Notes: generated by a model from the letters alone, not told the origin. Positions 43,564 to 52,758 are shown, counted from the stretch's first letter. The stretch: DNA of 64,000 bases from Paenibacillus sp. GP183 (GCF_900104695.1 NZ_FNSW01000001.1:4756501-4820500), one strand, 5' to 3'. Made by a program: numbers and translations.

Positions 43564-45015
43564 GTGGCAGCAAGCTTTGAAGAGCTACAAATAGACCCCC
43601 TTTATGTTCAAAAGCTGGAAGAATCGGGCTTGCAGCAGCCTACACCGATCCAGTCGGAGGCGATTCCTTTGCTTTTGCAGGGGAAGGATGTCATTCTGCA
43701 ATCGCAAACAGGAACGGGAAAGACACTGGCTTATTTGCTGCCCGCTTTGCAGCGGATAGATCCAAGCCAAAAACAGCTTCAGATCATGGTGCTGGTGCCG
43801 ACCCGCGAGTTAGGGATCCAAATCATGCACGAAATTGAAAAGCTTACGGTTGGTGGACTGATTCGCTCCCAAGCGTTGATCGGGGGAGCGGCGACTTTCC
43901 GCCAAATTGAGAAGCTGAGGCTTCATCCCCATATAGTGGTCGGCACACCCGGACGGATTCAGGAGCTGGTGAAGGTGCGCAAGCTAAGCCTGCACCATGT
44001 CCTGACCGTCATTGTGGATGAAGTGGACCAAGTGTTTGAGCTGGGCTCGATGAATGAAGTTCAAACGATTCTGGGGGGCATGCTCAAAACGAAGCAGCTT
44101 GTTTTCGTATCCGCGACGATCCCTAAGCCTATTCATGATGCAGCGAGCAAATGGATGCAGGAGCCGGAAGTGGTCAGGATCAATCCAGAGCAAATCACGG
44201 CTGAGAGTTTGGAGCATATCTACTTTCTCTGTGAGGAGCGAGAGAAAATTGATACCCTCCGCCGATTGGTGAGGCTGATTGAACCTCCTTCGGCCATTGT
44301 GTTCATAAACGCAACCCAAGATATTGCAGAAGTCGTGGGCAAGCTTCAATACGCGGGTCTTTCCGTGGAAGCCTTGTACGGAGAAGCAAGCAAACAGGAT
44401 CGAGCAAAGGTGATGGGCAATTTCCGCGAGAGGAAGTTCCAACTGCTGCTGGCGACCGACATCGCCGCCAGGGGGCTGGACATCGAAGGCGTGACGCACG
44501 TCTTCCACCTGGACCCCCCGGTGAACGCAGAGCATTACGTTCACCGTGTCGGCCGAACCGGCCGTATGGGCCGCAAGGGCACGGCCGTCTCTATCATTAC
44601 GAGGAAGGAGCAATTCATCCTCGACAAGTTCGAGAAAGCCCTCGGCATCACGATCGCGCCGAAGGCGATGTATGAAGGCCGGATTGTTGATCCGGCCGAT
44701 GACCGCAGCGCGGCTGCTAGGCGCAGCCGCCGCGCTGAAGCGCGCCCGGCGGGCGGCTCAGCGCGCGAAAGCGGCGATGCCGCCGGGGTGCGCCCGGGTG
44801 CCGCGCCGCGCGCGGGTGCCCAAGGCGCCGCGATGCGCAGCGCCAACGGCGGCGCAGGCCGTGCGGCGGCGAAACCCGGTGCCGCCGCAGGCGGGGCTCG
44901 CCCGGCAGCGGCGCCGAGCGGCAAAGCCGCGGGCCCGAGCAAGGCGCAGCTCGAGCGCGAGCGCAAGAACAAGGGCGCGCCGAAGTGGCTGAAGGCCAAG
45001 CCGCAGAAAGAGTAG
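43564..45015 (+). CDS. DEAD-box-type RNA helicase with GC-rich tail
   Basis: A 483-residue ATP-dependent RNA helicase. Q motif QQPTPIQ, motif I SQTGTGKT, Ia PTRELG, motif II DEVD (not DEAD), III SAT and VI HRVGRTGRMGRKG. After about residue 375 comes a low-complexity tail rich in Ala, Gly, Arg and Pro that ends in a basic stretch, presumably binding RNA. The tail DNA (about 44700-45015) is far more GC-rich than its surroundings. GTG 43564 has GAGG 8 nt upstream. Likely role: ribosome assembly or cold-adapted RNA remodelling. Confidence 0.93.
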   Translation: MAASFEELQIDPLYVQKLEESGLQQPTPIQSEAIPLLLQGKDVILQSQTGTGKTLAYLLPALQRIDPSQKQLQIMVLVPTRELGIQIMHEIEKLTVGGLIRSQALIGGAATFRQIEKLRLHPHIVVGTPGRIQELVKVRKLSLHHVLTVIVDEVDQVFELGSMNEVQTILGGMLKTKQLVFVSATIPKPIHDAASKWMQEPEVVRINPEQITAESLEHIYFLCEEREKIDTLRRLVRLIEPPSAIVFINATQDIAEVVGKLQYAGLSVEALYGEASKQDRAKVMGNFRERKFQLLLATDIAARGLDIEGVTHVFHLDPPVNAEHYVHRVGRTGRMGRKGTAVSIITRKEQFILDKFEKALGITIAPKAMYEGRIVDPADDRSAAARRSRRAEARPAGGSARESGDAAGVRPGAAPRAGAQGAAMRSANGGAGRAAAKPGAAAGGARPAAAPSGKAAGPSKAQLERERKNKGAPKWLKAKPQKE

Positions 45016-45121
45016 CGCAGCTGGCGGTGCCAGCCGCCTTTCCTGATGCACCGTATAGCTGATTCGTGTATCGCCGCCGTCGGCGGTGCATGCCAAACTC
45101 GGGAGAGGGGAGGCTGCACAA

Positions 45122-45664
45122 TTGTTGAGGAAATTGATCTTTACCATCGTCATTTTGGCCGTAATTAGTTTTGGGTTGTATTGGGCAGCCGTGCAAGCAG
45201 TTAAGCCTGATCAAGATTTGGATTTGAAGTATAAGGAAGTATCTGTCGTCGAAAAGATACTGGACATGGTGAAAAACCGTAAGCTGGAGGTTCAGCTCAC
45301 GGAGCAGGATCTCAATAATCTGGTGAAAAAGCAACTCTCCGAGCATGCCGATTTGCCGAATAATGTAACCATTACCGGTGCGCAGTTCAAGCTGAATGGT
45401 AATCGTGTGGAGGCTGACGTGAATTTGCTGTGGAATCATAAGGTGGCAGCAGCTGCCAAATTATTTTTCCTCATGGAATGGAAAAACCCTGATCTGGTAA
45501 TCACTCACCTCAGCACCCAAATCAAACAGATGGAAGTACCTCAGGAATGGTTTCATTTGAATCCGCTCCGAATTCAGATGGCACAGAATATGCCTCAAAT
45601 GATCGGGATCAAAGACATCGCCTTTGACCCAAACGCGATTCGCATCTTACTGACGCTGAGGTAA
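45122..45664 (+). CDS. Membrane-anchored extracytoplasmic protein, uncharacterised
   Basis: A 180-residue protein with one N-terminal membrane anchor (LIFTIVILAVISFGLYWAAVQAV) and an extracytoplasmic domain containing LEVQLTEQDLNNLVKKQLSEH and VTITGAQFKLNGNRVEADVNLLW. The layout resembles YpmS/DUF2140-like proteins, but I am not certain of the family. TTG 45122 is 8 nt after GGGGAGG. It follows the helicase by 106 bp in the same direction. Confidence 0.65.
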   Translation: MLRKLIFTIVILAVISFGLYWAAVQAVKPDQDLDLKYKEVSVVEKILDMVKNRKLEVQLTEQDLNNLVKKQLSEHADLPNNVTITGAQFKLNGNRVEADVNLLWNHKVAAAAKLFFLMEWKNPDLVITHLSTQIKQMEVPQEWFHLNPLRIQMAQNMPQMIGIKDIAFDPNAIRILLTLR

Positions 45665-45706
45665 AATCGCATCTCGCTGATGTGACACAGATCATGCTGA
45701 ATTCAC

Positions 45707-45752
45707 CCAATTACATCCAATTACATCCAATTACATCCAATTACATCCAATT
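45707..45752. repeat. Four and a half tandem copies of a 10-bp unit
   Basis: CCAATTACAT repeats at 45707, 45717, 45727 and 45737, with a partial CCAATT at 45747. A further CCAATTAC occurs at 45869. The period equals about one helical turn. It lies between convergent genes. Confidence 0.95.
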
Positions 45753-45769
45753 CAATTGTTCAAACTAGG

Positions 45770-45905
45770 AACATTGCATTACGTGCACTGTTATTTAGAT
45801 AAAGCTTCGCCAATGTGGAGAACAGTGTAAAAAGTACATTCAAATCAGCTGGAATTCACCTGACCGCTCCAATTACCTAAGTAACAGTGTACAGATTGCA
45901 ATGTT
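45770..45905. repeat. 136-bp element with about 33-bp inverted repeats
   Basis: The left arm 45770-45802 begins AACATTGCA and contains ACTGTTA-TTTAG-TAA. The right arm 45873-45905 is its near reverse complement, with AACATTGCA, ACACTGTTA and TTAG-TAA all matching in order and about eight mismatches. The interior is about 70 bp with no gene, and another AACAGTGTA occurs at 45821. It could be a MITE-like element or a large transcript hairpin between the convergent genes that end at 45664 and 45986. Confidence 0.75.
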
Positions 45906-45985
45906 TGGCTATATCCAATATTTCCCTCAGATTTCATTGTACGAAATGCAATGAAAATGCAAAATGACTACCAAACCTTTGCCGA

Positions 45986-46630
45986 CTACCTGACAAATTC
46001 CGTGTACCCATTGAAAAACACTTGAATGGCCAAATACAAAAACAGCAAAGATGAGAGGATGGAGAAGATCTGGTGCAGCCGGGCTCCCATCCTCTTTCCG
46101 CCTTCGCTGCTAATGAGTGCCATGAAGAACGACCAGACGATGGAGGCTGTAAAAAAGCCGAGCAAGAATGGAGTCAGCGCTCCTTTGATGCGATCTCCCT
46201 GAGAAGCTACGATACTTCCTCCCACCATAGCAAACCAAAGAATTACGGACGGCGAGGAGAGAGCCAGTCCCAATCCCAATGCGGCGTCCCGATACCAAGG
46301 CCGACGGACCATTTTGTCGGCTTCATCTGAGCCTTGCACCTCTTTGGGCTTCAAGGAAGCTCTCAGCATTTGCACGGTCATGTAGATCAGAACCAGCGTT
46401 CCTCCGATCCACAATATCCAGCGCAGCACGGCAAATTGATTCAAGATGTAGGACACACCCATCACGGCTAACACCGCGTAGGTCAGATCCCCAAAGCTCG
46501 AACCGACACCGATCATAAACGAAGGCAGAAATCCGCGTTTAATCCCAGCCTGCAGAATAGCCACATTGACGATCCCCAAATCCAAACACAAGGAAATAGA
46601 AAGAAGAAAGCCGGTGATAAACATCGTCAT
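45986..46630 (-). CDS. LysE-family translocator
   Basis: A 214-residue membrane exporter of the LysE/RhtB superfamily with about six hydrophobic segments: FITGFLLSISLCLDLGIVNVAILQAGIKRGF, SFGDLTYAVLAVMGVSYIL and LALSSPSVILWFAMVGGSI. ATG 46630 overlaps the stop of the preceding MFS gene (ATGA), so the frame further upstream is not used. Last gene of a four-gene operon behind a DeoR regulator. The substrate is probably an amino acid or related metabolite. Confidence 0.88.
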   Translation of the reverse strand: MTMFITGFLLSISLCLDLGIVNVAILQAGIKRGFLPSFMIGVGSSFGDLTYAVLAVMGVSYILNQFAVLRWILWIGGTLVLIYMTVQMLRASLKPKEVQGSDEADKMVRRPWYRDAALGLGLALSSPSVILWFAMVGGSIVASQGDRIKGALTPFLLGFFTASIVWSFFMALISSEGGKRMGARLHQIFSILSSLLFLYLAIQVFFNGYTEFVR

Positions 46631-47802
46631 GCTGTTTGCTGCTCCCACCGTTTGGAATATAAAATGATGGCAAAAGAAATCAGAATAAGAAAGACAAAGA
46701 TCCACAAGGTGACATCGCTGGCAAACCGATCCATACTCCAACCGGCTCCCAGGGGCAAAAGAGAACCGCCCAGACCACCGGACGCAATCAGCAAGCTCGT
46801 CGTTCGTTCTGTCATTCCAGGGATGAAGCGATTGGCAAAAATCAGACCCACAGCAAACATGCCGGCCATTAACAATCCGAGTAAGAGGACAATGGCATAG
46901 CCGCCCCAGATTGTAGTATTAAATGCCAGCAGCATCAGCAAAATGACACTTCCGCCGCAGGTAAAAGCCAGAAAGCTGAAGTAAGAGTATTTTTCGGCGA
47001 TAATCCCTGCGAAAACTCTTCCGATCACCATCGTCAGCCAATAAGCGGATACCGTAAGCGTTGCTATGGATGTGCTGGAGTGCATTTTCTCAATGAAAAT
47101 GGAGGGCAGGAAATTGATGATCGATGTTTCCATCCCTACATAGAGAAAAAAGAAAAACATAAAGCTGCCTAGGATAGGCAGGCTTGCTTTGGTATAGGCA
47201 GGTCTTCGGGTTCCTCGTTGTTCGGTGGACATTTTATGAGCGAGAAGATCATCCATGCCGCCATCGCGCATGGAGATTCGAGACCAGATGACAGCCATTA
47301 TGAGCGCGCTCCCGCCCAGGATGAGAAAGGAATAGCTCCACACCCCCCGGGTAATCAGGAAGCTGGAGATGAACGGCATGACGAGCGCGCCAATTCCGAA
47401 TGCTACTTCCAGCTTGCTCATAGCAATGGCCTGTTTCTCTTTGGATGCGACCATGACAAAGGTGCCGATTCCGGATTCAATCACTCCGAATGAGAAGCCT
47501 GCTACGAGGGCGAGGCCGTTGACCATGAACCATGGCGGCAGCAAGGCGATCCAGATTTCAGAAAGGGCGAGCAGGGTAAATGCCCCGCAAATCGATGCCC
47601 TGCGGCTAAAGCTGCGAATGAAATAAGGCATGCATAGGACACCCCATAAAAATCCGGCGAATTCGAGGAAAATAAGCATGCCGCCGTCGCTGTAGCTTCG
47701 CGCGTAATGCTGCAGCATTTCCGTTAATACGGCGCCCAAGATTACGTGAGTGAAGCCAGTAAGCAAATAGGAAAGCGAGCCCATTCCGACTAATCGATTC
47801 AT
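46627..47802 (-). CDS. MFS transporter
   Basis: A 391-residue major-facilitator protein with about twelve membrane segments (LGAVLTEMLQHY, GFLWGVLCMPYFIRSFSRR, GFSFGVIESGIGTF, VIGRVFAGIIAEKYSYFSF). It resembles YfkF/FucP-like sugar or drug transporters only in general pattern. Its ATG overlaps the stop of the HAD gene by 4 bases. It is co-expressed with a sugar-phosphate-type HAD phosphatase, which hints at sugar handling. Confidence 0.9.
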   Translation of the reverse strand: MNRLVGMGSLSYLLTGFTHVILGAVLTEMLQHYARSYSDGGMLIFLEFAGFLWGVLCMPYFIRSFSRRASICGAFTLLALSEIWIALLPPWFMVNGLALVAGFSFGVIESGIGTFVMVASKEKQAIAMSKLEVAFGIGALVMPFISSFLITRGVWSYSFLILGGSALIMAVIWSRISMRDGGMDDLLAHKMSTEQRGTRRPAYTKASLPILGSFMFFFFLYVGMETSIINFLPSIFIEKMHSSTSIATLTVSAYWLTMVIGRVFAGIIAEKYSYFSFLAFTCGGSVILLMLLAFNTTIWGGYAIVLLLGLLMAGMFAVGLIFANRFIPGMTERTTSLLIASGGLGGSLLPLGAGWSMDRFASDVTLWIFVFLILISFAIILYSKRWEQQTA

Positions 47803-48620
47803 GAAGGGATCTCCTGCTGCTCATAGGGCTGGCCGTTATTATATGCTTTTATCCTGGCGAGAGCTTCGGCAACTGAATGCACTTGATAGTTGGCAGCCTT
47901 TTTCACATCGGGATGAGCGCTTGCCATGGCAAAGCTGTGAGGCGTTATCCCGAACATCGAGACATCATTGAATGAATCGCCGATACAGGCGATTTCATCT
48001 GCTTGCAGTCCGATACTCTCAAGGAGTAATGGCAGCGAATCCCCCTTGGATACATGAAGCGGCATGATGTCGAGACAGTCGTGATCGGACACATACATCG
48101 TGAGTTGATCTCCAAGAAGGGTGTTCAGTTCCGTACGAACCTGCTGCAATATCTCCATTTCACCGAAAAAGGAAAATTTGGCGGCCGGAAGATCCCGGGT
48201 TAATGCTTCCTCAGCCATAGGATATACGATGAAGGGCTCAAACATCCGAGTTTGAATCCGGTCAGATGCTTCAGTCAAGTGCGTAATGTGATTCCCGTCT
48301 TCATTACAAATGAGCTTGACTAAATCATATGGCTTGGCGATATCGAATATTTTAACGGCCAGCTCGGGGACAAATGATTTGGACTGCAGCAAGCGTCCGT
48401 CCTTCAGATGAATAAAAGCGCCGTTTTGCGACACGGAGTACGCGGCAAACCCGATTTCATTCATGACCTGTGTGATCTCACTATGCATTCTGCCAGAAGC
48501 GAGGCAGATCGCCAGACCTTGCCGAGCGGCCTCAGTGAGAGCCTCACGGTCGCGTAAGGATACTTTTTTAGTATGATCCAGCAATGTACCGTCCAAATCA
48601 CTAACAAGCAATTTAATCAT
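47799..48620 (-). CDS. Cof-type HAD-family phosphatase
   Basis: A 273-residue HAD hydrolase of the Cof/YidA type. Motif I LVSDLDGTLLD with the nucleophile Asp at residue 8, motif II LASGR, motif III Lys in HVSKGDSL and motif IV CIGDSFNDVSMF; a C2 cap lies between. It dephosphorylates sugar phosphates or related small molecules. It overlaps the DeoR gene by 8 bases and the MFS gene by 4, so the operon is tightly coupled. Confidence 0.93.
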   Translation of the reverse strand: MIKLLVSDLDGTLLDHTKKVSLRDREALTEAARQGLAICLASGRMHSEITQVMNEIGFAAYSVSQNGAFIHLKDGRLLQSKSFVPELAVKIFDIAKPYDLVKLICNEDGNHITHLTEASDRIQTRMFEPFIVYPMAEEALTRDLPAAKFSFFGEMEILQQVRTELNTLLGDQLTMYVSDHDCLDIMPLHVSKGDSLPLLLESIGLQADEIACIGDSFNDVSMFGITPHSFAMASAHPDVKKAANYQVHSVAEALARIKAYNNGQPYEQQEIPS

Positions 48621-49407
48621 GGATGCTTCCTCCAGTAGCTAGTATAATTTCCACGCCGCAATTCATAAGCAGATCTTTAATTTCCGCGATGGGCTCCTGA
48701 TCCGTAATGAGGATGTCGATATCCTGAAAATCGGCAAGACGATAGAAAAGTCTTTTTCCGAATTTGGAATGATCGGCGAGCACGATGACCTGATCTGCCC
48801 GGCGCATCATTTCACGAGTTAAATAACCGTCTTCTTCATTGGGAGCAGACAAGCCTTCGCTGGTAATTCCGCATGTCCCGATGAACAACTTATCCACGTG
48901 ATAATCCGCAAGCATTTCCAAGGCCTTTGCCCCGACGACACTATGATGCTTTTTATCCAGCAATCCTCCCAAAATATGAATGGTCACATCCTCTTTTCGA
49001 GTCAGTATGGCTGCAATTTCTATTGAGCTGGTCACCACGATATTATGCCTAGCCTGCATGGCAGCAGCTGCATGAAAAACGGTCGTTGACGCATCCATCA
49101 GTAAATAATCGCCGTCCTGAATCAGAGTTGCAGCCAGTCTCCCGATGGTCAGCTTGGAGGAGGATTCATCTTTCATCCTCTGTTCGTAATTGCCGACCTC
49201 TTTGGAGAGTGTAGGAAGAATAGCTCCTCCCCTTGTGCGGATAATATGTCCAGACTCTTCCAGCTTAACCATATCGCGCCGTGCTGTATCTCGAGAAACT
49301 TCATACAGGTCGCAAATTTCTTCCACGCTTATACGCTTATGATTTTTTAAATATTTCACGATTGCGATCAGACGCTCTTCTTGAAAAATGGGATTTTCCC
49401 CTTTCAT
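48613..49407 (-). CDS. DeoR-family transcriptional regulator
   Basis: A 264-residue repressor with N-terminal HTH (QEERLIAIVKYLKNHKRISVEEICDLYEVSRDTARRDMVKLEESGHI) and the DeoR sensor domain (DYLLMDASTTVFHAAAAM, LGGLLDKKHHSVVG, KLFIGTCGITSEGL). It probably senses a sugar phosphate, matching the HAD phosphatase and transporter it precedes. The start at ATG 49407 has no strong ribosome site. First gene of the minus-strand operon. Confidence 0.92.
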   Translation of the reverse strand: MKGENPIFQEERLIAIVKYLKNHKRISVEEICDLYEVSRDTARRDMVKLEESGHIIRTRGGAILPTLSKEVGNYEQRMKDESSSKLTIGRLAATLIQDGDYLLMDASTTVFHAAAAMQARHNIVVTSSIEIAAILTRKEDVTIHILGGLLDKKHHSVVGAKALEMLADYHVDKLFIGTCGITSEGLSAPNEEDGYLTREMMRRADQVIVLADHSKFGKRLFYRLADFQDIDILITDQEPIAEIKDLLMNCGVEIILATGGSIHD

Positions 49408-49408
49408 T

Positions 49409-49474
49409 ACTTAAGTAAACGTAAGTATTTATAAGTAATATACTTATTATACAAAGGGATCAACGATTAATCAA
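49409..49474 (-). promoter_or_regulatory. Promoter and operator region of the deoR operon
   Basis: On the minus strand TTGATT (49474-49469), a 17-bp spacer and TATAAT (49451-49446) form a good promoter. Between it and the start codon lie several TACTTA or AAGTA half-sites, including the palindrome TTACTTAAGTAA at 49408-49419. Repeated half-sites are typical for DeoR-family autoregulation. Confidence 0.75.
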
Positions 49475-49636
49475 TGTATTTTTTTATTGCATGCAAAACA
49501 TATTTCGATAAATTTTCCAGATAGACCCCCCGAAAAATAAAAACATGGGCGAATTTTAGTAGCATAAGACAGGTACCCTTCGCGAAGGTCCTTACTCAGC
49601 ATTATCAATCTACTATTCTATTAAAGGAGAGGGAAC

Positions 49637-50845
49637 TTGAAGATGAAAAATATTTTGCTTAAAAAGGTGCTGGCATCCGGTTTGGCGTTGACATTGATTT
49701 TTGGAGGCGGCACTGCAGCATTTGCTGATGGTAAAGGCCATGATAAAAATGATGATCATGGAGACAATGGCAATTCCAAGCAATATGTGAAAGTGAAGAA
49801 CAACACTGACATCCGTGTATCCTTCGATGACGTTCAAGGCAATGATGTGGATTGGGCAATGAGGTATATCGCCAGCCTAGCCTCCAAGCGTGTATTTGAA
49901 GGCTATGAGGATGGAAGCTTCAAACCAAGAAATGTGGTTTCCCGTATTGATGCTATTACTGCAGCGGTTCGTTTGATGGGCCTTCGTGATCAAGCTGAAT
50001 CTCCTGCCAAAATGGCAACCCAACTTAATTTTAAAGATGCGGGCAAAGTACCTGCATGGGCTGTTGGATATGTAGCTGTAGCACTTGAAAATGATTTATT
50101 CAACGTAAATGATACCTCCGTACAACCACAAAAAGAAGCTGATCGTTTATGGGCGACTACGCTTTTAGTCAAAGCTCTTAAGCTGGACGCTGAAGCAAAA
50201 GCTAAAATGAACACCAAGCTTACTTTTAAAGATGCTAATGAGATTCCAGCCGGATCTGTAGGCTACGTGGCTGTAGCGATTGAAAAGGGCTTGATTGAAG
50301 GCTTTGAAAATAACACTTTCAGACCTTATGATCCAGTAACTCGTGCTCAATTAGCTAAATTGCTTGCTGTTTCAGGTGATCAAATCGGAGATAATAGCAC
50401 TGTAACTGGCACAGTTAACACAGCAGTTTATAACAATGTGCTTGTGATTAACAAAGGTGGAGTACCCACAACTCTTACTCTTGATGCCAATGCATTCATT
50501 TACCGTAATGGGGTAAAAGTTGCAGCATCTGCGCTGCAGGTTGGCGACCAAATCAAAGTTGGCAGCTACAATAACCTCGTTATTTTTGTAGAGGTAGTTA
50601 CTCCAGTTGTGGTGACTCCTCCAAGCGTTAATCCAATTGGAACTCTTGCGGGTACAACGACTAATGCTACTGGCGGTATTGCCACCATTTCCATTACGCA
50701 AACCATTAACGGCGTTACCCAAACTACGATCTATAATGTTAGTCCCAACGTTCAAATCAGTGGAAATCTTACCATGTTTGTACAAGGTCATCTTATTGAA
50801 TTAGTAAGTACTAACCAGCTTGTTACAACTATTGTTATCAAATAA
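49637..50845 (+). CDS. SLH-domain cell-surface protein
   Basis: A secreted protein of 402 residues. The signal peptide ends near AFADGKG (residue 34), followed by a His/Asp/Asn-rich linker (GHDKNDDHGDNGN). S-layer-homology repeats occupy about 55-250: DVDWAMRYIASLASKRVFEGYEDGSFKPRNVVSRIDA, AWAVGYVAVALENDLF and SVGYVAVAIEKGLIEGFENNTFRPYDPVTRAQLAKLL. They should bind pyruvylated wall polymer. The C-terminal 150 residues are Thr/Val/Asn-rich beta structure of unknown role. TTG 49637 is 7 nt from AAGGAG; ATG 49643 is an alternative. CCTTCGCGAAGG, a 12-bp palindrome in the leader, lies near 49579-49590. Confidence 0.92.
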   Translation: MKMKNILLKKVLASGLALTLIFGGGTAAFADGKGHDKNDDHGDNGNSKQYVKVKNNTDIRVSFDDVQGNDVDWAMRYIASLASKRVFEGYEDGSFKPRNVVSRIDAITAAVRLMGLRDQAESPAKMATQLNFKDAGKVPAWAVGYVAVALENDLFNVNDTSVQPQKEADRLWATTLLVKALKLDAEAKAKMNTKLTFKDANEIPAGSVGYVAVAIEKGLIEGFENNTFRPYDPVTRAQLAKLLAVSGDQIGDNSTVTGTVNTAVYNNVLVINKGGVPTTLTLDANAFIYRNGVKVAASALQVGDQIKVGSYNNLVIFVEVVTPVVVTPPSVNPIGTLAGTTTNATGGIATISITQTINGVTQTTIYNVSPNVQISGNLTMFVQGHLIELVSTNQLVTTIVIK

Positions 50846-50898
50846 GTAACTAAACACCTGATATATAAGCATTATTATAAAAAAGGTTAGAAACACAG

Positions 50899-50936
50899 AC
50901 GCAGCCCTAGCTAATGATTTGCATGGGCTGCGTTTT
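50899..50936 (+). terminator. Terminator of the SLH gene
   Basis: Stem ACGCAGCCC / GGGCTGCGT with a 17-nt loop and TTTTTA tail. Confidence 0.92.
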
Positions 50937-51085
50937 TAATTTGCGAAATTTGTATAAATATAGATATAGATCATTGGTCAAATAATGATAGACATTCCCT
51001 GATACATTATGTATCATTATGATGACGAGATCCATCTTCCAGACATGAGCCTAATATTGAACCTTCAAATGACAGGGGAGATTTT

Positions 51086-51688
51086 ATGAAAATAGAGACA
51101 ATGATTGATATGCCTTTAAAAGTTGCTTATACAGATCCTGCAGCTTCGATACAGCTAGTTCGACAACTGAGCGGGTTTCTGGCGGAGCTTCCTCCGAGAA
51201 AACGAATTGCTGTTGTTTGCTTGGGAACAGACCGTTCCACGGGTGATTCTCTAGGTCCGCTCACAGGTTCAGCACTCAGTAAGTACCATTCTTCATCATT
51301 TGACCTATTTGGCACGCTTGAAGTGCCTGTTCATGCGTTGAATCTCGATGATACCCTTGAGCAAATTCACCATAACATCCGCGATCCCTTCATTATCGGT
51401 ATCGATGCCTGTCTCGGAAGAGCTGCCAATGTAGGCTGTATTCAAGTAGGACAAGGCCCTGTTCGTCCGGGAGCAGGTGTGCACAAGGAATTGCCCTCTG
51501 TTGGAGACATACATATTACAGGAGTGGTAAATGTCGGAGGGTTCATGGAATATGTCGTGCTTCAGAACACCCGTCTTCATGTTGTCATGCGCATGGCGGA
51601 ACTGATTTCAAGAACTGTATTCAGAGCAGTTTCAATCTCGGCAATGGAACAGTCAAATAAAAGCAACTCGCTGAACTCATTCGGCTGA
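51086..51688 (+). CDS. yyaC: YyaC-type sporulation protein (DUF1256)
   Basis: A 200-residue protein of the YyaC family, related in fold to the germination protease GPR and expressed in the forespore in B. subtilis. Motifs: VVCLGTDRSTGDSLGPLTG, PVHALNLDDTL, IIGIDACLGR and GQGPVRPGAGVHKELPSVGDIHITGVVN. The length is normal. An inverted repeat TGATACATTATGTATCA (51000-51016) lies upstream. It supports the view that the host makes endospores. Confidence 0.9.
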   Translation: MKIETMIDMPLKVAYTDPAASIQLVRQLSGFLAELPPRKRIAVVCLGTDRSTGDSLGPLTGSALSKYHSSSFDLFGTLEVPVHALNLDDTLEQIHHNIRDPFIIGIDACLGRAANVGCIQVGQGPVRPGAGVHKELPSVGDIHITGVVNVGGFMEYVVLQNTRLHVVMRMAELISRTVFRAVSISAMEQSNKSNSLNSFG

Positions 51689-51772
51689 GCTGCTTATTTC
51701 CTGACAATGGGTTTCTTTATACCGCTTTTATTATGGATCGCTGGTTTGTTGAAGAAAAAACGTCAATCCAAG

Positions 51773-51818
51773 CTGAAAAGCAGCTAATCTCGTAACCGGC
51801 TAGCTGCTTTTCAGTTTA
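51773..51818 (+). terminator. Terminator after yyaC
   Basis: Stem CTGAAAAGCAGCTA / TAGCTGCTTTTCAG with a 14-nt loop, then TTTATTTT. It is 84 nt after the yyaC stop. Confidence 0.85.
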
Positions 51819-51979
51819 TTTTGGTATCGAACAATTTTTTGGTACATGCTCTTGTCTTTTAAATGTTTAAATCCATAGATGGCCGGACGGAGTATGTGCC
51901 AATCGATAGTATTGCTTGTGTGAATAACCCGTTGAGATGTTACAATAGGAAGAGTAGATATCCGAAGGAGGCTGATGAT

Positions 51980-52699
51980 ATGAAGGCAGCATTTATATCT
52001 GATATACATGGGAATGCCAAGGCCTTGGAAGCTGTGTTGGCGGATATTCAAAAAAAGCGTGTAGATCAAATTTATGTGCTGGGAGATATTTGTTATCGCG
52101 GCCCAGAGCCGAAACGGTCGCTTGAATTGATTCGTTCATTGGAAACAGAAGTGATTAAAGGCAATGCCGATGAATGGGTCGTTCGAGGTGTTGAAAAGGG
52201 TGAAGTGCCTGAGCAGGCATTAGAAATGATGAATCGCGAACGGGACTGGACCGTCTCTCAATTGGACCGGGCAGATCTTGATTATTTAGACAAGCTGCCG
52301 TTGGAAATGAATCTCATCTTGGACGGCATTTCCATACACGTTTTCCATGCTACACCCGAAAGCTTATTTGATATCGTACTTCCAGGTGTGGATGATGAAC
52401 TGCTGAAGTCAAAGTTAATGTCGTCCAAGGATGCTCAAATCTATATGTACGGACACATACACAAGCCGTATGTTAAATATATCAACGGTAAAATAGTAAT
52501 GAACACTGGCAGTGTAGGTCTGCCTTTTGATGGTCTTGCCATGGCTTCGTATGCTATCGTTGAAGCTGCAGATGGCAGTCTCACAACTTCGATAGACCGA
52601 GTGAGCTACAATATTGAGAAGGTTGCTGAGCAATATAGAAAAGCGAACTACCCCAACGCAGATACGATGATCAAAATTATCAGGAACGGCAGTCTGTAA
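51980..52699 (+). CDS. Calcineurin-like metallophosphoesterase
   Basis: A 239-residue phosphoesterase of the YfcE/MJ0936-like group. Metal motifs: ISDIHGNAKALEAVL, VLGDICYRGPEP, KGNADEWVV, HVFHATPE, MYGHIHKPYV and NTGSVGLPFDG. GAAGGAGG 8 nt upstream supports ATG 51980; the longer open frame is not used. It could act on cyclic nucleotides or phosphorylated small molecules. Confidence 0.9.
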   Translation: MKAAFISDIHGNAKALEAVLADIQKKRVDQIYVLGDICYRGPEPKRSLELIRSLETEVIKGNADEWVVRGVEKGEVPEQALEMMNRERDWTVSQLDRADLDYLDKLPLEMNLILDGISIHVFHATPESLFDIVLPGVDDELLKSKLMSSKDAQIYMYGHIHKPYVKYINGKIVMNTGSVGLPFDGLAMASYAIVEAADGSLTTSIDRVSYNIEKVAEQYRKANYPNADTMIKIIRNGSL

Positions 52700-52758
52700 A
52701 AATATGCAGAGTGGCGATATTTTTTCGCAAAATATTTTCCCTTCAAGGAGTATAGTAC

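Noticed and set aside
44541-45439. Long minus-strand frames opposite the helicase tail
   Set aside because: They result from the high GC content, which removes stop codons; the products are low-complexity.
45707-45752. CRISPR or minisatellite with function
   Set aside because: A pure 10-bp tandem repeat without spacers; kept only as a repeat.
51000-51016. Forespore sigma-F promoter of yyaC
   Set aside because: The palindrome is clear, but no convincing -35/-10 pair of sigma-F type was found.
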